Of a stretch of 64,000 bases of DNA, positions 54,938-63,730 are shown in pieces. The notes below the pieces were generated by a model. It saw only the letters and a list, made by a program, of their open reading frames with translations. It was not told where the DNA came from and searched no databases. Within the stretch, counting starts at the first letter, position 1, and each line of letters begins with the position of its first letter. The stretch spans positions 2,108,001 to 2,172,000 of the forward strand of contig OZ220496.1 in NCBI GenBank assembly GCA_965116235.1, written 5' to 3'. This DNA comes from MPNP01 sp965116235. Lineage in GTDB: Bacteria > Pseudomonadota > Alphaproteobacteria > Rhodobacterales > Rhodobacteraceae. A program made the translations under genes and the position numbers.

Positions 54938-56139
54938 CAGGGAGATATCAGGGCTATGGCTATTCCTTGACCGACCCCGATGCACATTGTGGCCAGAGCC
55001 GATGTTTTCTTCTGGTGGTAAAGTTCCATGGCAGCCAAGCCGGTGATGCGCGTGCCTGACATGCCAAGAGGATGACCCAAGGCAATGGCCCCTCCAGACT
55101 GATTCACCCGTCTATCATCGTCCTTGATCCCCAGCATTCGCAGCGAGGCCAAGCTCTGGCTGGCAAACGCTTCATTCAGTTCAATCACGTCAAACTGATC
55201 GATGTTCAAACCATGCTTTTGGCACAGCTTCTGTGTTGCCGGAACCGGTCCAATCCCCATAATTCTAGGTTCTACACCGGCGGTTGCACCTCCAACAATC
55301 CGAGCCATGGGAGTCAGATCGTATTTCGTTATTGCCGCTTCAGATGCCAGCAGCAAAGCCGCGGCGCCGTCATTCACACCTGAGGAATTGCCGGCGGTGA
55401 CAGTTCCGTTATGGCGGAATGGTGTCGGCAGTCTGGCCAGTTTCTCCATCGTTGTTTCGCGTGGATGTTCATCATTCGCAACGATTATCGGATCGCCTTT
55501 TCTTTGCGGAACAGAAACCGGGACGATCTCACCCTCAATGTACACCCGTTCCGTTCGCCTGGCGGCCTTGAGTTGTGACCGAAGAGCAAACAGGTCCTGG
55601 TCCTCGCGGGAAATCTTGAGTTCAGCGGCAACATTTTCGGCCGTCTCTGGCATGGAATGAGTGCCGTATTGTCGATCCAACCGAGGATTGACAAAACGCC
55701 AGCCTATGGTCGTGTCAAAGATCTCGGCCGCACGCGAGTAAGCCGTATAGGCTTTTGGCATGACCAAGGGAGCTCGCGACATGCTTTCAACACCCCCAGC
55801 GACGACAAGGTCGGCATCCCCTGTCTGGATCAGACGGGCGCCGTTCAGCGTCGAATCCATTCCGGACCCGCAGAGTCGATTGATCGTTGACCCCGGTACG
55901 GTGTGAGGAAAGCCGGCGAGCAAAAGGCTCATTCGGGCAACGTTGCGGTTGTCTTCTCCTGCCTGATTGGCACAGCCAACAACGACCTCGTCAATGGATT
56001 GGGATGGAATGTTTGGATTTGCTGCCAAGATTTGCTTCAGCACAACGGCACACAAATCATCGGGTCGCACCGATGCCAGTGCCCCTCCAAATCGTCCAAT
56101 GGGAGTCCGGTAATAGGAACATATGAAGGCTTCAGGCAT
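54937..56139 (-). CDS. pcaF: Beta-ketoadipyl-CoA thiolase
   Basis: A 400-aa thiolase that cleaves 3-oxoadipyl-CoA to succinyl-CoA and acetyl-CoA. The acyl Cys is in INRLCGSGMDS near residue 90, then ELNEAFASQS, GGAIALGHPLGMSG with its His near 355, and the second Cys in MCIGVGQG. It starts directly after pcaJ (no gap). The operon context makes the beta-ketoadipate assignment stronger than a general acetyl-CoA acetyltransferase. Confidence 0.92.
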   Translation of the reverse strand: MPEAFICSYYRTPIGRFGGALASVRPDDLCAVVLKQILAANPNIPSQSIDEVVVGCANQAGEDNRNVARMSLLLAGFPHTVPGSTINRLCGSGMDSTLNGARLIQTGDADLVVAGGVESMSRAPLVMPKAYTAYSRAAEIFDTTIGWRFVNPRLDRQYGTHSMPETAENVAAELKISREDQDLFALRSQLKAARRTERVYIEGEIVPVSVPQRKGDPIIVANDEHPRETTMEKLARLPTPFRHNGTVTAGNSSGVNDGAAALLLASEAAITKYDLTPMARIVGGATAGVEPRIMGIGPVPATQKLCQKHGLNIDQFDVIELNEAFASQSLASLRMLGIKDDDRRVNQSGGAIALGHPLGMSGTRITGLAAMELYHQKKTSALATMCIGVGQGIAIALISP

Positions 56140-56916
56140 TCAAGCGCCTTCCTTTTTGGCATGTGCCATTCGTGTTCGCTCTTGCAGGTCCCGCAAGATC
56201 TCAAGTTCATGCACGGTTGGTGGCTCGACTTCTTCCAGCTCAGGAGCGTATCGTATCGCCCATCCAACGCTGTCGGCCATGTCGGACTTGCTGACCCCGG
56301 GATAGAGAGCCGTGACGGTCAGTTCTTCTGATTGAAAATCTGGTTTCCATATGGCCTTGTCCGTGACAAGCAACTGGGGCCCTTTTGTCTTGATCCCGAG
56401 TTGTCTTCGCTCTCCGGCTCCATTGCCAAAACCATAAGAGGTAAAGAAATCGATCTTCTCGACAAAACTGCGCGACGATTGCTTCATGACTATGTAGACC
56501 TGCCGGGATTGCGAGGCGATTTCGGGAGCACCGCCGCCTCCCGGCAACCTTACCCTGGGTCGTTCGTAAGGGCCGATGACGGTTGTGTTGATGTTGCCAT
56601 GCCGGTCTAGCTGGGCCGCGCCAAGAAAACCAACGGTTATCCATCCGCCCTGCAGCCAATACTTGAACATTTCAACACCGGAAACGGTCGTCAGCGCTGT
56701 TGTGCACAACTCGCCATCACCAATGGACAGGGGCAGGACATCGGGAGCCGTTCCAATGGTTCCCGATTCATAAATCAGCGTAATGTCGGGGGCAGTGGTC
56801 AAGCGTGCCAGATTGCAGGCAGCGGACGGTACGCCGATGCCAACAAAACAGACATCGTCATTCTTCAGGAACCGCGAGGCGGTGACGATCATCATTTCCG
56901 AGTGCGTGTAGGTCAC
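56140..56916 (-). CDS. pcaJ: 3-oxoadipate CoA-transferase, beta subunit
   Basis: A 258-aa CoA-transferase subunit. The catalytic Glu is in LIYESGTIG near residue 50, and GGGGAPEIA follows in the middle. The sequence is of the glutaconate-CoA-transferase (GctB-like) type, longer than the classical Pseudomonas PcaJ. The gap to pcaI is one base. Confidence 0.88.
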   Translation of the reverse strand: MTYTHSEMMIVTASRFLKNDDVCFVGIGVPSAACNLARLTTAPDITLIYESGTIGTAPDVLPLSIGDGELCTTALTTVSGVEMFKYWLQGGWITVGFLGAAQLDRHGNINTTVIGPYERPRVRLPGGGGAPEIASQSRQVYIVMKQSSRSFVEKIDFFTSYGFGNGAGERRQLGIKTKGPQLLVTDKAIWKPDFQSEELTVTALYPGVSKSDMADSVGWAIRYAPELEEVEPPTVHELEILRDLQERTRMAHAKKEGA

Positions 56917-56917
56917 G

Positions 56918-57766
56918 TCAGCACCTCAAGTGTTTAACTCTTCGATTAAAGATTTCACTGTCCTGCTGGAGAACGTTGGCATCCATCCATTCCTGAAAAC
57001 GGTCCCGGTTACCGGCAATCCTGTCCCAATCCAGATAGGACGCGTTATCACGTTCATAGTAGCCATGCGTGTAGGACGGATGGGCTCCCCCTGGCACAAC
57101 CGAAATGGCATCAACGGTCCAGAAGGGCAGGAGACACGCATTGGGATGGGCGTCAAGATCGGATACAACCTCCTCAACCGTGACCAGAGCCTTTTTGGCT
57201 GCCAAAAGAGCCTGTTTCTGGACACCGACAATTCCTTCAACCAGGACATTGCCCCTCTCGTCAGCCTTCTGGGCATGAATGACTGTCAGGTCGGGTGTAA
57301 TGGCGGGAACTGCGACCAGATTTTCACCCGTGAAAGGGCAGTTGATGGGCTTGATGTTGGGATTGACCTCTTTCAGTTCGGCTCCCTGATAGCCACGCAA
57401 GACAGCGAATGGAAGGCCCGACGCCCCGGCGTCATAGGCATTGGCCAGAGCGGCATGGGAGTGCTCCTCGATTTCAATCCTGTTCGGCCAGCCGTGCTCG
57501 ACCGAATCCCGCAACCGACGTAGCAGGCCAACGCCCGGATTGCCGGCATACGAGAAAATCATCTTCTTGACCAATCCCATGCCGATCATCTGATCATAGA
57601 CGATATCCGGTGTCATTCTGACCAGGGTCAGATTTTTCTTGCCGCTGCGAATGGCTTCGTGCGCCGCCGCAAATGGAATGAGGTGGGTAAATCCTTCAAA
57701 GGCGATCAGTGTGTCGGGCTTGAGATACCTGTCGATGGCATCAGACAGAGGCAAGAATACGGTCAT
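56918..57766 (-). CDS. pcaI: 3-oxoadipate CoA-transferase, alpha subunit
   Basis: A 282-aa alpha subunit with FEGFTHLIPFAAAHEAIR near residue 23 and SYAGNPGVGLLRRLRDSVEHG, the GctA-like pattern. With pcaJ it transfers CoA from succinyl-CoA to 3-oxoadipate. It follows pcaG after 27 bases. Confidence 0.88.
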   Translation of the reverse strand: MTVFLPLSDAIDRYLKPDTLIAFEGFTHLIPFAAAHEAIRSGKKNLTLVRMTPDIVYDQMIGMGLVKKMIFSYAGNPGVGLLRRLRDSVEHGWPNRIEIEEHSHAALANAYDAGASGLPFAVLRGYQGAELKEVNPNIKPINCPFTGENLVAVPAITPDLTVIHAQKADERGNVLVEGIVGVQKQALLAAKKALVTVEEVVSDLDAHPNACLLPFWTVDAISVVPGGAHPSYTHGYYERDNASYLDWDRIAGNRDRFQEWMDANVLQQDSEIFNRRVKHLRC

Positions 57767-57793
57767 GAACTTGATTCAGGATTGAAGGGTTGT

Positions 57794-58414
57794 CTAAACA
57801 TCGAAAAAGATGGTTTCCTGATCGCCCTGCAGGTGGATGTCAAACTGATACTGGCCGGAGGCAAGCGGCACCGCCATCAATGTCTGGATGCGGTTTTTGT
57901 GTTCAAGGTTATGCAGAATCGGATCCTGAGCGTTTGCCTCCTGTTCATCGGCAAAGTACATTCGGGTGTGCAGGCCAAGATTAATTCCTCGTGCAGCAAT
58001 CCAGATGCTAATGTGGGGGGCCTGGAGCGAGTCTGTTTTTCCAAAGGGCACCTGTCCCGGCTTGATCGTTTCAAAAGTGAAGGATCCGTCATCGTGGTCC
58101 GTCGCCTGACGCCCCCATCCAGAGAAGTTTGGATCAGCTTGTCCGCGGCTCTCGGATGGTGAACAAAAGAGCCCTTGGGAATCGGCGTGCCAAATTTCGA
58201 TAATTCCGTCCTTAACAGGGGTTTGCACCCCGTCAAAAATCCGACCGGTTATTGAAATGCGCTCTCCGTTCGTGGCAGCGTTGACCATTTCAGCCCCCAA
58301 GTGGCTTCCACCATACATGCGTTCCAGCCCCGCAGTCCACGGGACGCAGCCAATATGCACGTACGGCCCCGCCGTTTGCGAGGACAGTTCGTGCTGGCGA
58401 CCCGACACACTCAC
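57794..58414 (-). CDS. pcaG: Protocatechuate 3,4-dioxygenase, alpha subunit
   Basis: A 206-aa subunit. It shows QTAGPYVHIGCVPW near the start, DGIIEIWHADSQG, and FGKTDSLQAPHISIWIAARGI. As in other alpha subunits the iron-ligand Tyr/His set is incomplete (HIS rather than HIH). The GTG at 58414 lies one base after the pcaH stop; a longer frame to 58495 would run into pcaH. Confidence 0.92.
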   Translation of the reverse strand: MSVSGRQHELSSQTAGPYVHIGCVPWTAGLERMYGGSHLGAEMVNAATNGERISITGRIFDGVQTPVKDGIIEIWHADSQGLFCSPSESRGQADPNFSGWGRQATDHDDGSFTFETIKPGQVPFGKTDSLQAPHISIWIAARGINLGLHTRMYFADEQEANAQDPILHNLEHKNRIQTLMAVPLASGQYQFDIHLQGDQETIFFDV

Positions 58415-58415
58415 G

Positions 58416-59156
58416 TCAGTTGCCCTCCGGCCGGTTTTCAAACATGGTTGATCGCTTTCCTCGCAAGATGATATCAAACTGAAAGGCCCGTGCATCCATT
58501 GGAATGGTATTGTCCATGTCCAGTCGGGCCGTGAGCTGATCGATGGCCTCAGGGTCCGGGATGGAATTGACGATGGGGCAGATATCGATCAAGGGGTCGC
58601 CCTCAAAGTACATCTGGGTGATCAGGCGCTGGGCAAATCCTGTGCCAAACAAGGAGAAATGAATATGGGAAGGACGCCAGTCGTTGATGCCATTGGGCCA
58701 TGGGTAGGGGCCAGGCTTGATGGTACGAAACTCGTAGTGACCATTTTCTCCCGTGATGGTTCGCCCACAGCCTCCAAAATTGGGATCTAGTGGCCCGAGG
58801 TATCGCTCTTTTGGATGCCGATAGCGACCCGCTGCATTGGCCTGCCAGACTTCAATCAAGGCACCCTCGATGCCCTTTCCATTTTGATCTTGCAACTGGC
58901 CGTAGACGATTATCCGTTCCCCGATTGCCGATTCGCCGGATTGGGCATAGTTGTAGATGAGATCGTTGTCAAGTTCTCCTAGAAGATCATGGCCAAAGAC
59001 CGGTCCGGTGGTTTCAGAAAGAGTGTTGCCGATTGATATCAAGGCTCTTTGGGGCGAACGAGCGATACTGCTCTTGTATGGTGGAGTAAAGGCAGGAGGC
59101 TGGCGTGTAAAATCACGCGGAAAAAACCCGCCGTTTTCAGTCTTTGCTGTCATCAT
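58416..59156 (-). CDS. pcaH: Protocatechuate 3,4-dioxygenase, beta subunit
   Basis: A 246-aa catalytic subunit that opens the protocatechuate ring between the hydroxyls. The Fe(III) ligands are visible: Tyr in AAGRYRHP near residue 112, Tyr in GPYPWPN near 150, and two His in RPSHIHFS near 162. It overlaps pcaC by 4 bases (ATGA). Confidence 0.95.
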   Translation of the reverse strand: MMTAKTENGGFFPRDFTRQPPAFTPPYKSSIARSPQRALISIGNTLSETTGPVFGHDLLGELDNDLIYNYAQSGESAIGERIIVYGQLQDQNGKGIEGALIEVWQANAAGRYRHPKERYLGPLDPNFGGCGRTITGENGHYEFRTIKPGPYPWPNGINDWRPSHIHFSLFGTGFAQRLITQMYFEGDPLIDICPIVNSIPDPEAIDQLTARLDMDNTIPMDARAFQFDIILRGKRSTMFENRPEGN

Positions 59157-59575
59157 TCCGTACCCTCTGTCGCCTGTTCCATGGCTTTCAGGGTTTGCTT
59201 GGCTATCTTGATGGCCGAATTGGCTGCCGGAACTCCGGCATAGACGGCCACGTGCAAGAGCGCTTCCGATATGTCTTCAGCGGACGCCCCGGTATTTTCC
59301 GTTGCCCGAACATGCATCGCAAGTTCCTCATGATGGCCTTGGGCTGCCAAAAGCGCAATGGTCAGCATGGATCTTTCGCGTAGTGTCAGATTCGGTCGCG
59401 ACCAGACTTTTCCCCAAGCGCCGTCTGTAATCAAGTCCTGAAAGGGTGCGTCAAATTCGGTCATGCCAGCACTCGCCTGTTCGACATGCGCGTCACCAAG
59501 CACCCGCTTTCGGGTAACCGTGCCAACCTCCGGCCCAACAACCGGAGAACGTTTATCGGAACTTGCATTCTTCAT
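59153..59575 (-). CDS. pcaC: 4-carboxymuconolactone decarboxylase
   Basis: A 140-aa AhpD-like fold protein, with RPNLTLRERSMLTIALLAAQG and HEELAMHVRATENTGASAEDISEALLH split around residues 62-105. It decarboxylates carboxymuconolactone to the 3-oxoadipate enol-lactone. The ATG at 59575 has no strong ribosome site; the frame is open further upstream without family similarity. First gene of pcaC-H-G-I-J-F-B. It is not fused to an enol-lactone hydrolase, and no pcaD is present. Confidence 0.92.
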   Translation of the reverse strand: MKNASSDKRSPVVGPEVGTVTRKRVLGDAHVEQASAGMTEFDAPFQDLITDGAWGKVWSRPNLTLRERSMLTIALLAAQGHHEELAMHVRATENTGASAEDISEALLHVAVYAGVPAANSAIKIAKQTLKAMEQATEGTE

Positions 59576-59834
59576 TGAACTGCAGGCAACGTAGCAATCC
59601 GTCGTGGAGATTTGAAGGTTAATGCGACAACGCAGTTTGCAATTATTCAAATTCCATTCAAAAACACAGTGGAAGTTTGTATTGTTCTGCATGATGCCAG
59701 CATGACAAGGTGGATTGCCTTCATCGCGGGCCGCAGCTGACCAGCCTTGAACACCGTCGTGTGGAATGCATGTGCACTGGGCTTGAGAATGCTGGCACTT
59801 TGCTTGTTTTGACATGGAGTGCACGGGTTAGGTG
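59576..59834. promoter_or_regulatory. Divergent promoter region, pca operon and desaturase-like gene
   Basis: 259 bases between two divergent starts, with AT-rich stretches around 59625-59690 on the pca side. I see no clear PcaQ-type palindrome and no regulator gene next to the operon. Confidence 0.4.
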
Positions 59835-60869
59835 ATGAAGTCAAGATCAATATCAGAAGGCTCTTTTGGCGAGAGAGACCGCCGGGGACATTGGCGGCCA
59901 TTCGAGAAGATAAAATACGCTCCGCTGTTCACTTGGCCGTTAAGGCCCCTACCACTGATGCGTTGGGTTTTCGGGTATCCCGGCTATCTTCTCCCTTGGA
60001 ACGCAACGTTTTTTATTATCAGCATTATCGTCTGGTTGGTGCTGACACCGCCGTTGGAGGCAATGAAAACTTTTGAGCCGTGGTGGATGAGCATCATTGT
60101 CTTGCGCAACGCCGGTCTCATGATCCTGTTTTACAGTATTTTTCACCTCCATCTCTATGTCCAAAGAAAGCAGGGGCAGGAGTTCAAGTACAATCCGGCC
60201 TGGCTGGAAACAGACGGGTCCGCATTTCTGTTTCGCAGTCAAATCAAGGATAACCTGACCTGGTGCTTTGCCAGCGGGCTTCCTATTTGGTCCGGTTACG
60301 AAATTCTCACTTTCTGGATGATGGCCAACGGCCACATCCCCTATCTGAACTTTCGAGACAATCCGATGCTTTTTGTGGGAATGCTCCTTCTGATCCCGAT
60401 GTTCAGGGAGTTTCACTTCTACTGCATCCACCGATTGATCCATTGGCCGCCTTTATACCGAGCAGTTCACAAGATACATCATGCGAATTCCAATCCAGGT
60501 CCTTGGTCTGGCCTTTCCATGCATCCAGTTGAACATTTGCTGTATTTTTCCAGCATCTTTGTCCACTGGATCGTTCCCTCGCATCCCGTTCATGTCCTGA
60601 ATCAGCTGATCCATCCCGCCCTGTCTCCGGCTCTTGATCATACCGGTTTTGAAAAGGTCATGATCGACGATGATAGAGCTGTCGATACCCACTGCTTTGC
60701 GCACTACCTTCATCACAAATACTTCGAAGTGAACTACTCGGACGGAATAATTCCCTTGGACAAGTGGTTTGGAACCTTCCACGATGGCACATCGGAGGGA
60801 GACAGGCTGATGAACGAGCGGTTGAAACAGAAAAAGATCAAGTTGAGCGGCAAATCAGGCAAGCCATAA
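59835..60869 (+). CDS. Sterol desaturase/fatty acid hydroxylase superfamily protein
   Basis: A 344-aa membrane protein (ATG at 59835; GTG at 59832 adds one residue). Di-iron His motifs are REFHFYCIHRLIHW near residue 195, VHKIHHANSNPG near 210, SMHPVEHLLYF near 228 and HCFAHYLHHKYFEVNY near 296. About four helices flank them. The family hydroxylates or desaturates lipids such as sterols, carotenoids or fatty acids; the substrate here is unknown. It is divergent from the pca operon without an evident metabolic link. Confidence 0.85.
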   Translation: MKSRSISEGSFGERDRRGHWRPFEKIKYAPLFTWPLRPLPLMRWVFGYPGYLLPWNATFFIISIIVWLVLTPPLEAMKTFEPWWMSIIVLRNAGLMILFYSIFHLHLYVQRKQGQEFKYNPAWLETDGSAFLFRSQIKDNLTWCFASGLPIWSGYEILTFWMMANGHIPYLNFRDNPMLFVGMLLLIPMFREFHFYCIHRLIHWPPLYRAVHKIHHANSNPGPWSGLSMHPVEHLLYFSSIFVHWIVPSHPVHVLNQLIHPALSPALDHTGFEKVMIDDDRAVDTHCFAHYLHHKYFEVNYSDGIIPLDKWFGTFHDGTSEGDRLMNERLKQKKIKLSGKSGKP

Positions 60870-60935
60870 GATCTGGTCCACAGAACAGGTCCGAATTTGC
60901 TTCGGCCCTGAAGCGGCAGTGGTTCAGTTATGATT

Positions 60936-61562
60936 CTAGCCCAGCAAGTTCAGAGTTTTCCGGATGTTGAGTGACACATCATCCCACTGGTTGTTTTCGA
61001 TTTCTTGCGCCGATGCCAACCAGGAACCACCCACACATCGGACATTAGGCAAGGCGAGATAGTCCCTGAAGTTGTTGATGGTGACGCCTCCCGTAGGGCA
61101 AAAAGAGAGATGAGGCAGGGGGCCGGAAAGGGCTTTCAGAGCCTCTATGCCTCCCGAAGAGGCAGCTGGAAAGAACTTGAAAAGTGTCAGCCCCATCTCA
61201 TTGAGAGTCATCATTTCAGATGCTGTGGACACCCCCGGCAGGAGAGGCAAGTCGGCTGCCTGGAACTCTTGAACCAGCTTCACGGTATGGCCTGGCGATA
61301 CAAAAAAACGAGCTCCGGCCGACTTGGCTTCAAGAGCATCGGAGCAGGTCAGAATGCTGCCGGCGCCGACAACGCAATCCGTATTTGCCGCGATCAGCTT
61401 GATGGCATCAAGGGCAGCGGGAGTTCGCAGGACGATTTCCAGAATCCGTATTCCGTTGCGAGCAAACGTATTGGCCAGGGGTACCGCATCCTTCAAGTTG
61501 CTTATGGCAATTACGGGGATAATCCGAGCCGATGCCAGAATCGATGAAATTGTTTCGCTCAT
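60936..61562 (-). CDS. eda: KDPG aldolase
   Basis: A 208-aa class I aldolase that splits 2-keto-3-deoxy-6-phosphogluconate to pyruvate and glyceraldehyde 3-phosphate. It shows ILEIVLRTPAALDAI with the catalytic Glu, VGAGSILTCSDA, FFVSPG and the Schiff-base Lys in LFKFFPAASSGG, then CPTGGV. It follows edd after 26 bases, giving an edd-eda unit. Confidence 0.94.
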   Translation of the reverse strand: MSETISSILASARIIPVIAISNLKDAVPLANTFARNGIRILEIVLRTPAALDAIKLIAANTDCVVGAGSILTCSDALEAKSAGARFFVSPGHTVKLVQEFQAADLPLLPGVSTASEMMTLNEMGLTLFKFFPAASSGGIEALKALSGPLPHLSFCPTGGVTINNFRDYLALPNVRCVGGSWLASAQEIENNQWDDVSLNIRKTLNLLG

Positions 61563-61588
61563 TGAGGTTGTCCTGCCCCTGCCGTTCG

Positions 61589-63424
61589 CTAGATGATAGC
61601 CGATGCGCCGCTGTTTGAAGCACCCACGCGCTGTCTGAAAACGTCAAAGAATTCTCGCCCCAAGCCATGGTGGTCATATTGAGGGGGAGGTTCAGCGGTC
61701 CGTTCGGATATGTCTTGGCTGAGGACATCAATGGTTCCCTTGACAGCATCGATTCGAATCCGATCGCCGTCCTTGACTTTGGCGATCAGCCCGCCATCCA
61801 TTGCCTCCGGGGTTAGGTGAATGACAGACGGAACCTTGCCGGATGCTCCAGACATTCGGCCATCAGTCACGAGAGCAACCTTGATTTTTTGACCGAGAAG
61901 GACAGACAACAAGGGAGTGAGCGAGTGCAATTCTGGCATGCCATTAAATCTGGGGCCTTGGTATTTGACGACGATGACAGTATCGGTTTTAAACTCGCCC
62001 CGGCTAAAGGCGAGCCTGACGGCTTCCTGTGAGCTGAATACTCGAGCTGGAGCCTCGAGATGGTGAAGTTCAGGACTGACAGCCGAAAGTTTCATGATGC
62101 CTTCACCCAAATTGCCTTTCAGATATTTCAGCCCCCCGCTGACCTGAAAGGGCGACTGGGCCGAAGCCAGAATCTTCGTGTTGAGAGAGGACTGCACGCC
62201 ATCGTTCCAAACCAGTTCATCTCCCATCAATTGCGGTTCGGTGGTATAACTTGACAATCCCTCACCATTGACCGTCTTGACATCCTCATGAAGCAAGCCG
62301 GCATCGAGGAGTTCACCGATCATGTAGCCTAGCCCTCCAGCAGCATGGAAGTGATTGACGTCGGCCAGGCCGTTTGGATACACCCGGGCCATCAAGGGCA
62401 CGATCCCGGATACGCGACCGAAATCCTGTGGCGTGAGAATAATGCCCGCCGCCTTCGCCATTGCAACAAGATGAATGACCAGATTGGTTGAACCTCCTGT
62501 AGCCATCAAGCCCACCATGCCGTTGACCCAGGCCTTTTCATCGAGAATTTGCCCGACGGGCGTAAATTCGTTGCCAAGGCTGGTCAGACCCAGGACCCGT
62601 TTTGTCCCGTGAATGGTCAGAGCCTCTCGAAGTGGGGTTCCGGGGTTCACAAATGATGCCCCCGGGAGATGAAGGCCCATAAACTCCATCAGCATCTGGT
62701 TCGAATTTGCCGTTCCGTAAAAGGTGCATGTTCCGGGACCATGATAGGCCTGCATTTCGGATTCAAGCAGTTCCTTGCGGGTGATTTCACCCTTGGCATA
62801 CTTTTGACGTGTGATGGATTTTTCTTCATTGGACAACCCTGAAGTCATCGGCCCTGCAGGCAGGAATATGCTGGGCAAATGTCCGAATGATGCGGCGGCC
62901 ATGGCCAGACCGGGAACAATTTTGTCACACACGCCCAAATAGGCGACGGCGTCAAACGTGTTGTGGCTGAGGGCAACAGCTGCCGACATGGCAATGACAT
63001 CGCGGGAAAAAAGAGAAAGTTCCATTCCCTGTTGTCCTTGCGTTACCCCATCGCACATGGCGGGCACACCACCCGCGACCTGAGCGGTTGCCCCGACGCT
63101 GCATGCGGCCTGCTTGATCAAGTCTGGAAAGTCATGAAACGGTTGATGAGCCGACAGCATGTCGTTATAAGCCGTTACAATGCCGAGATTGGGTGACTTG
63201 TCGTCAATCAGCAATTTCTTGGCCGCTCCCATGGCGGCGTAGGCATGAGCCTGATTCCCGCACGACAGATGAGCCCGATTCGGTTTTTGTTCCGCCATCC
63301 GGTCCAGGCGATCAAGATATGCACTTCTTGAAGCCTGGCTTCTTTTGGAAATTGACTGGGTAATGCTTTCAAGTTCGGAATGAATATCCAAGTGATTCTC
63401 CAGAATCGAATGAATGAAGGCCAA
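61589..63424 (-). CDS. edd: 6-phosphogluconate dehydratase
   Basis: A 611-aa IlvD/Edd-type [4Fe-4S] dehydratase, the first enzyme of the Entner-Doudoroff branch. Cluster and active-site regions are VTAYNDMLSAHQPF near residue 82, MCDGVTQGQQGMELS near 125, YLGVCDKIVPG near 165 and GTCTFYGTANSNQMLME near 233. Sequence and pairing with eda favour Edd over dihydroxyacid dehydratase. Confidence 0.95.
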   Translation of the reverse strand: MAFIHSILENHLDIHSELESITQSISKRSQASRSAYLDRLDRMAEQKPNRAHLSCGNQAHAYAAMGAAKKLLIDDKSPNLGIVTAYNDMLSAHQPFHDFPDLIKQAACSVGATAQVAGGVPAMCDGVTQGQQGMELSLFSRDVIAMSAAVALSHNTFDAVAYLGVCDKIVPGLAMAAASFGHLPSIFLPAGPMTSGLSNEEKSITRQKYAKGEITRKELLESEMQAYHGPGTCTFYGTANSNQMLMEFMGLHLPGASFVNPGTPLREALTIHGTKRVLGLTSLGNEFTPVGQILDEKAWVNGMVGLMATGGSTNLVIHLVAMAKAAGIILTPQDFGRVSGIVPLMARVYPNGLADVNHFHAAGGLGYMIGELLDAGLLHEDVKTVNGEGLSSYTTEPQLMGDELVWNDGVQSSLNTKILASAQSPFQVSGGLKYLKGNLGEGIMKLSAVSPELHHLEAPARVFSSQEAVRLAFSRGEFKTDTVIVVKYQGPRFNGMPELHSLTPLLSVLLGQKIKVALVTDGRMSGASGKVPSVIHLTPEAMDGGLIAKVKDGDRIRIDAVKGTIDVLSQDISERTAEPPPQYDHHGLGREFFDVFRQRVGASNSGASAII

Positions 63425-63486
63425 GAACTCTGCTTAATAACAGTCTGGCAATCTTGAAAATAGTGTCACAAAATTATACATGTCGC

Positions 63487-63613
63487 GGGCCTCTGCACAG
63501 AATGATGCTTGTCTTGTTGTCGTAGATGGATCTGGCCAGGCTTTTGGGCCTGGAGTTTCTTCCGTAGGCTCAAGAGTTTTTCTCCTTTCGCTCTTGGGTC
63601 TGTGCAGAGGCCC
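63487..63613. repeat. 127-bp structure bounded by perfect 14-bp inverted repeats
   Basis: GGGCCTCTGCACAG (63487-63500) and CTGTGCAGAGGCCC (63600-63613) are exact reverse complements. Inside are two further hairpins: CCAGGC with GCCTGG, and CAAGAG with CTCTTG. It fills most of the 306-base gap between edd and the SDR gene. It may be a small non-autonomous element (the ends resemble IS5-family termini), a structured RNA or a terminator complex. No target duplication is evident. Confidence 0.6.
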
Positions 63614-63730
63614 TTCAATCATGACGTGAACTTGATTTGTCGGCATTGGGCCGCTGATCTTCATGCGACACGGCATTGCAAATGCTCGATCGGTCTTGTC
63701 TTTGCTGGTGGTACGCTGATGCCGTTCAAT

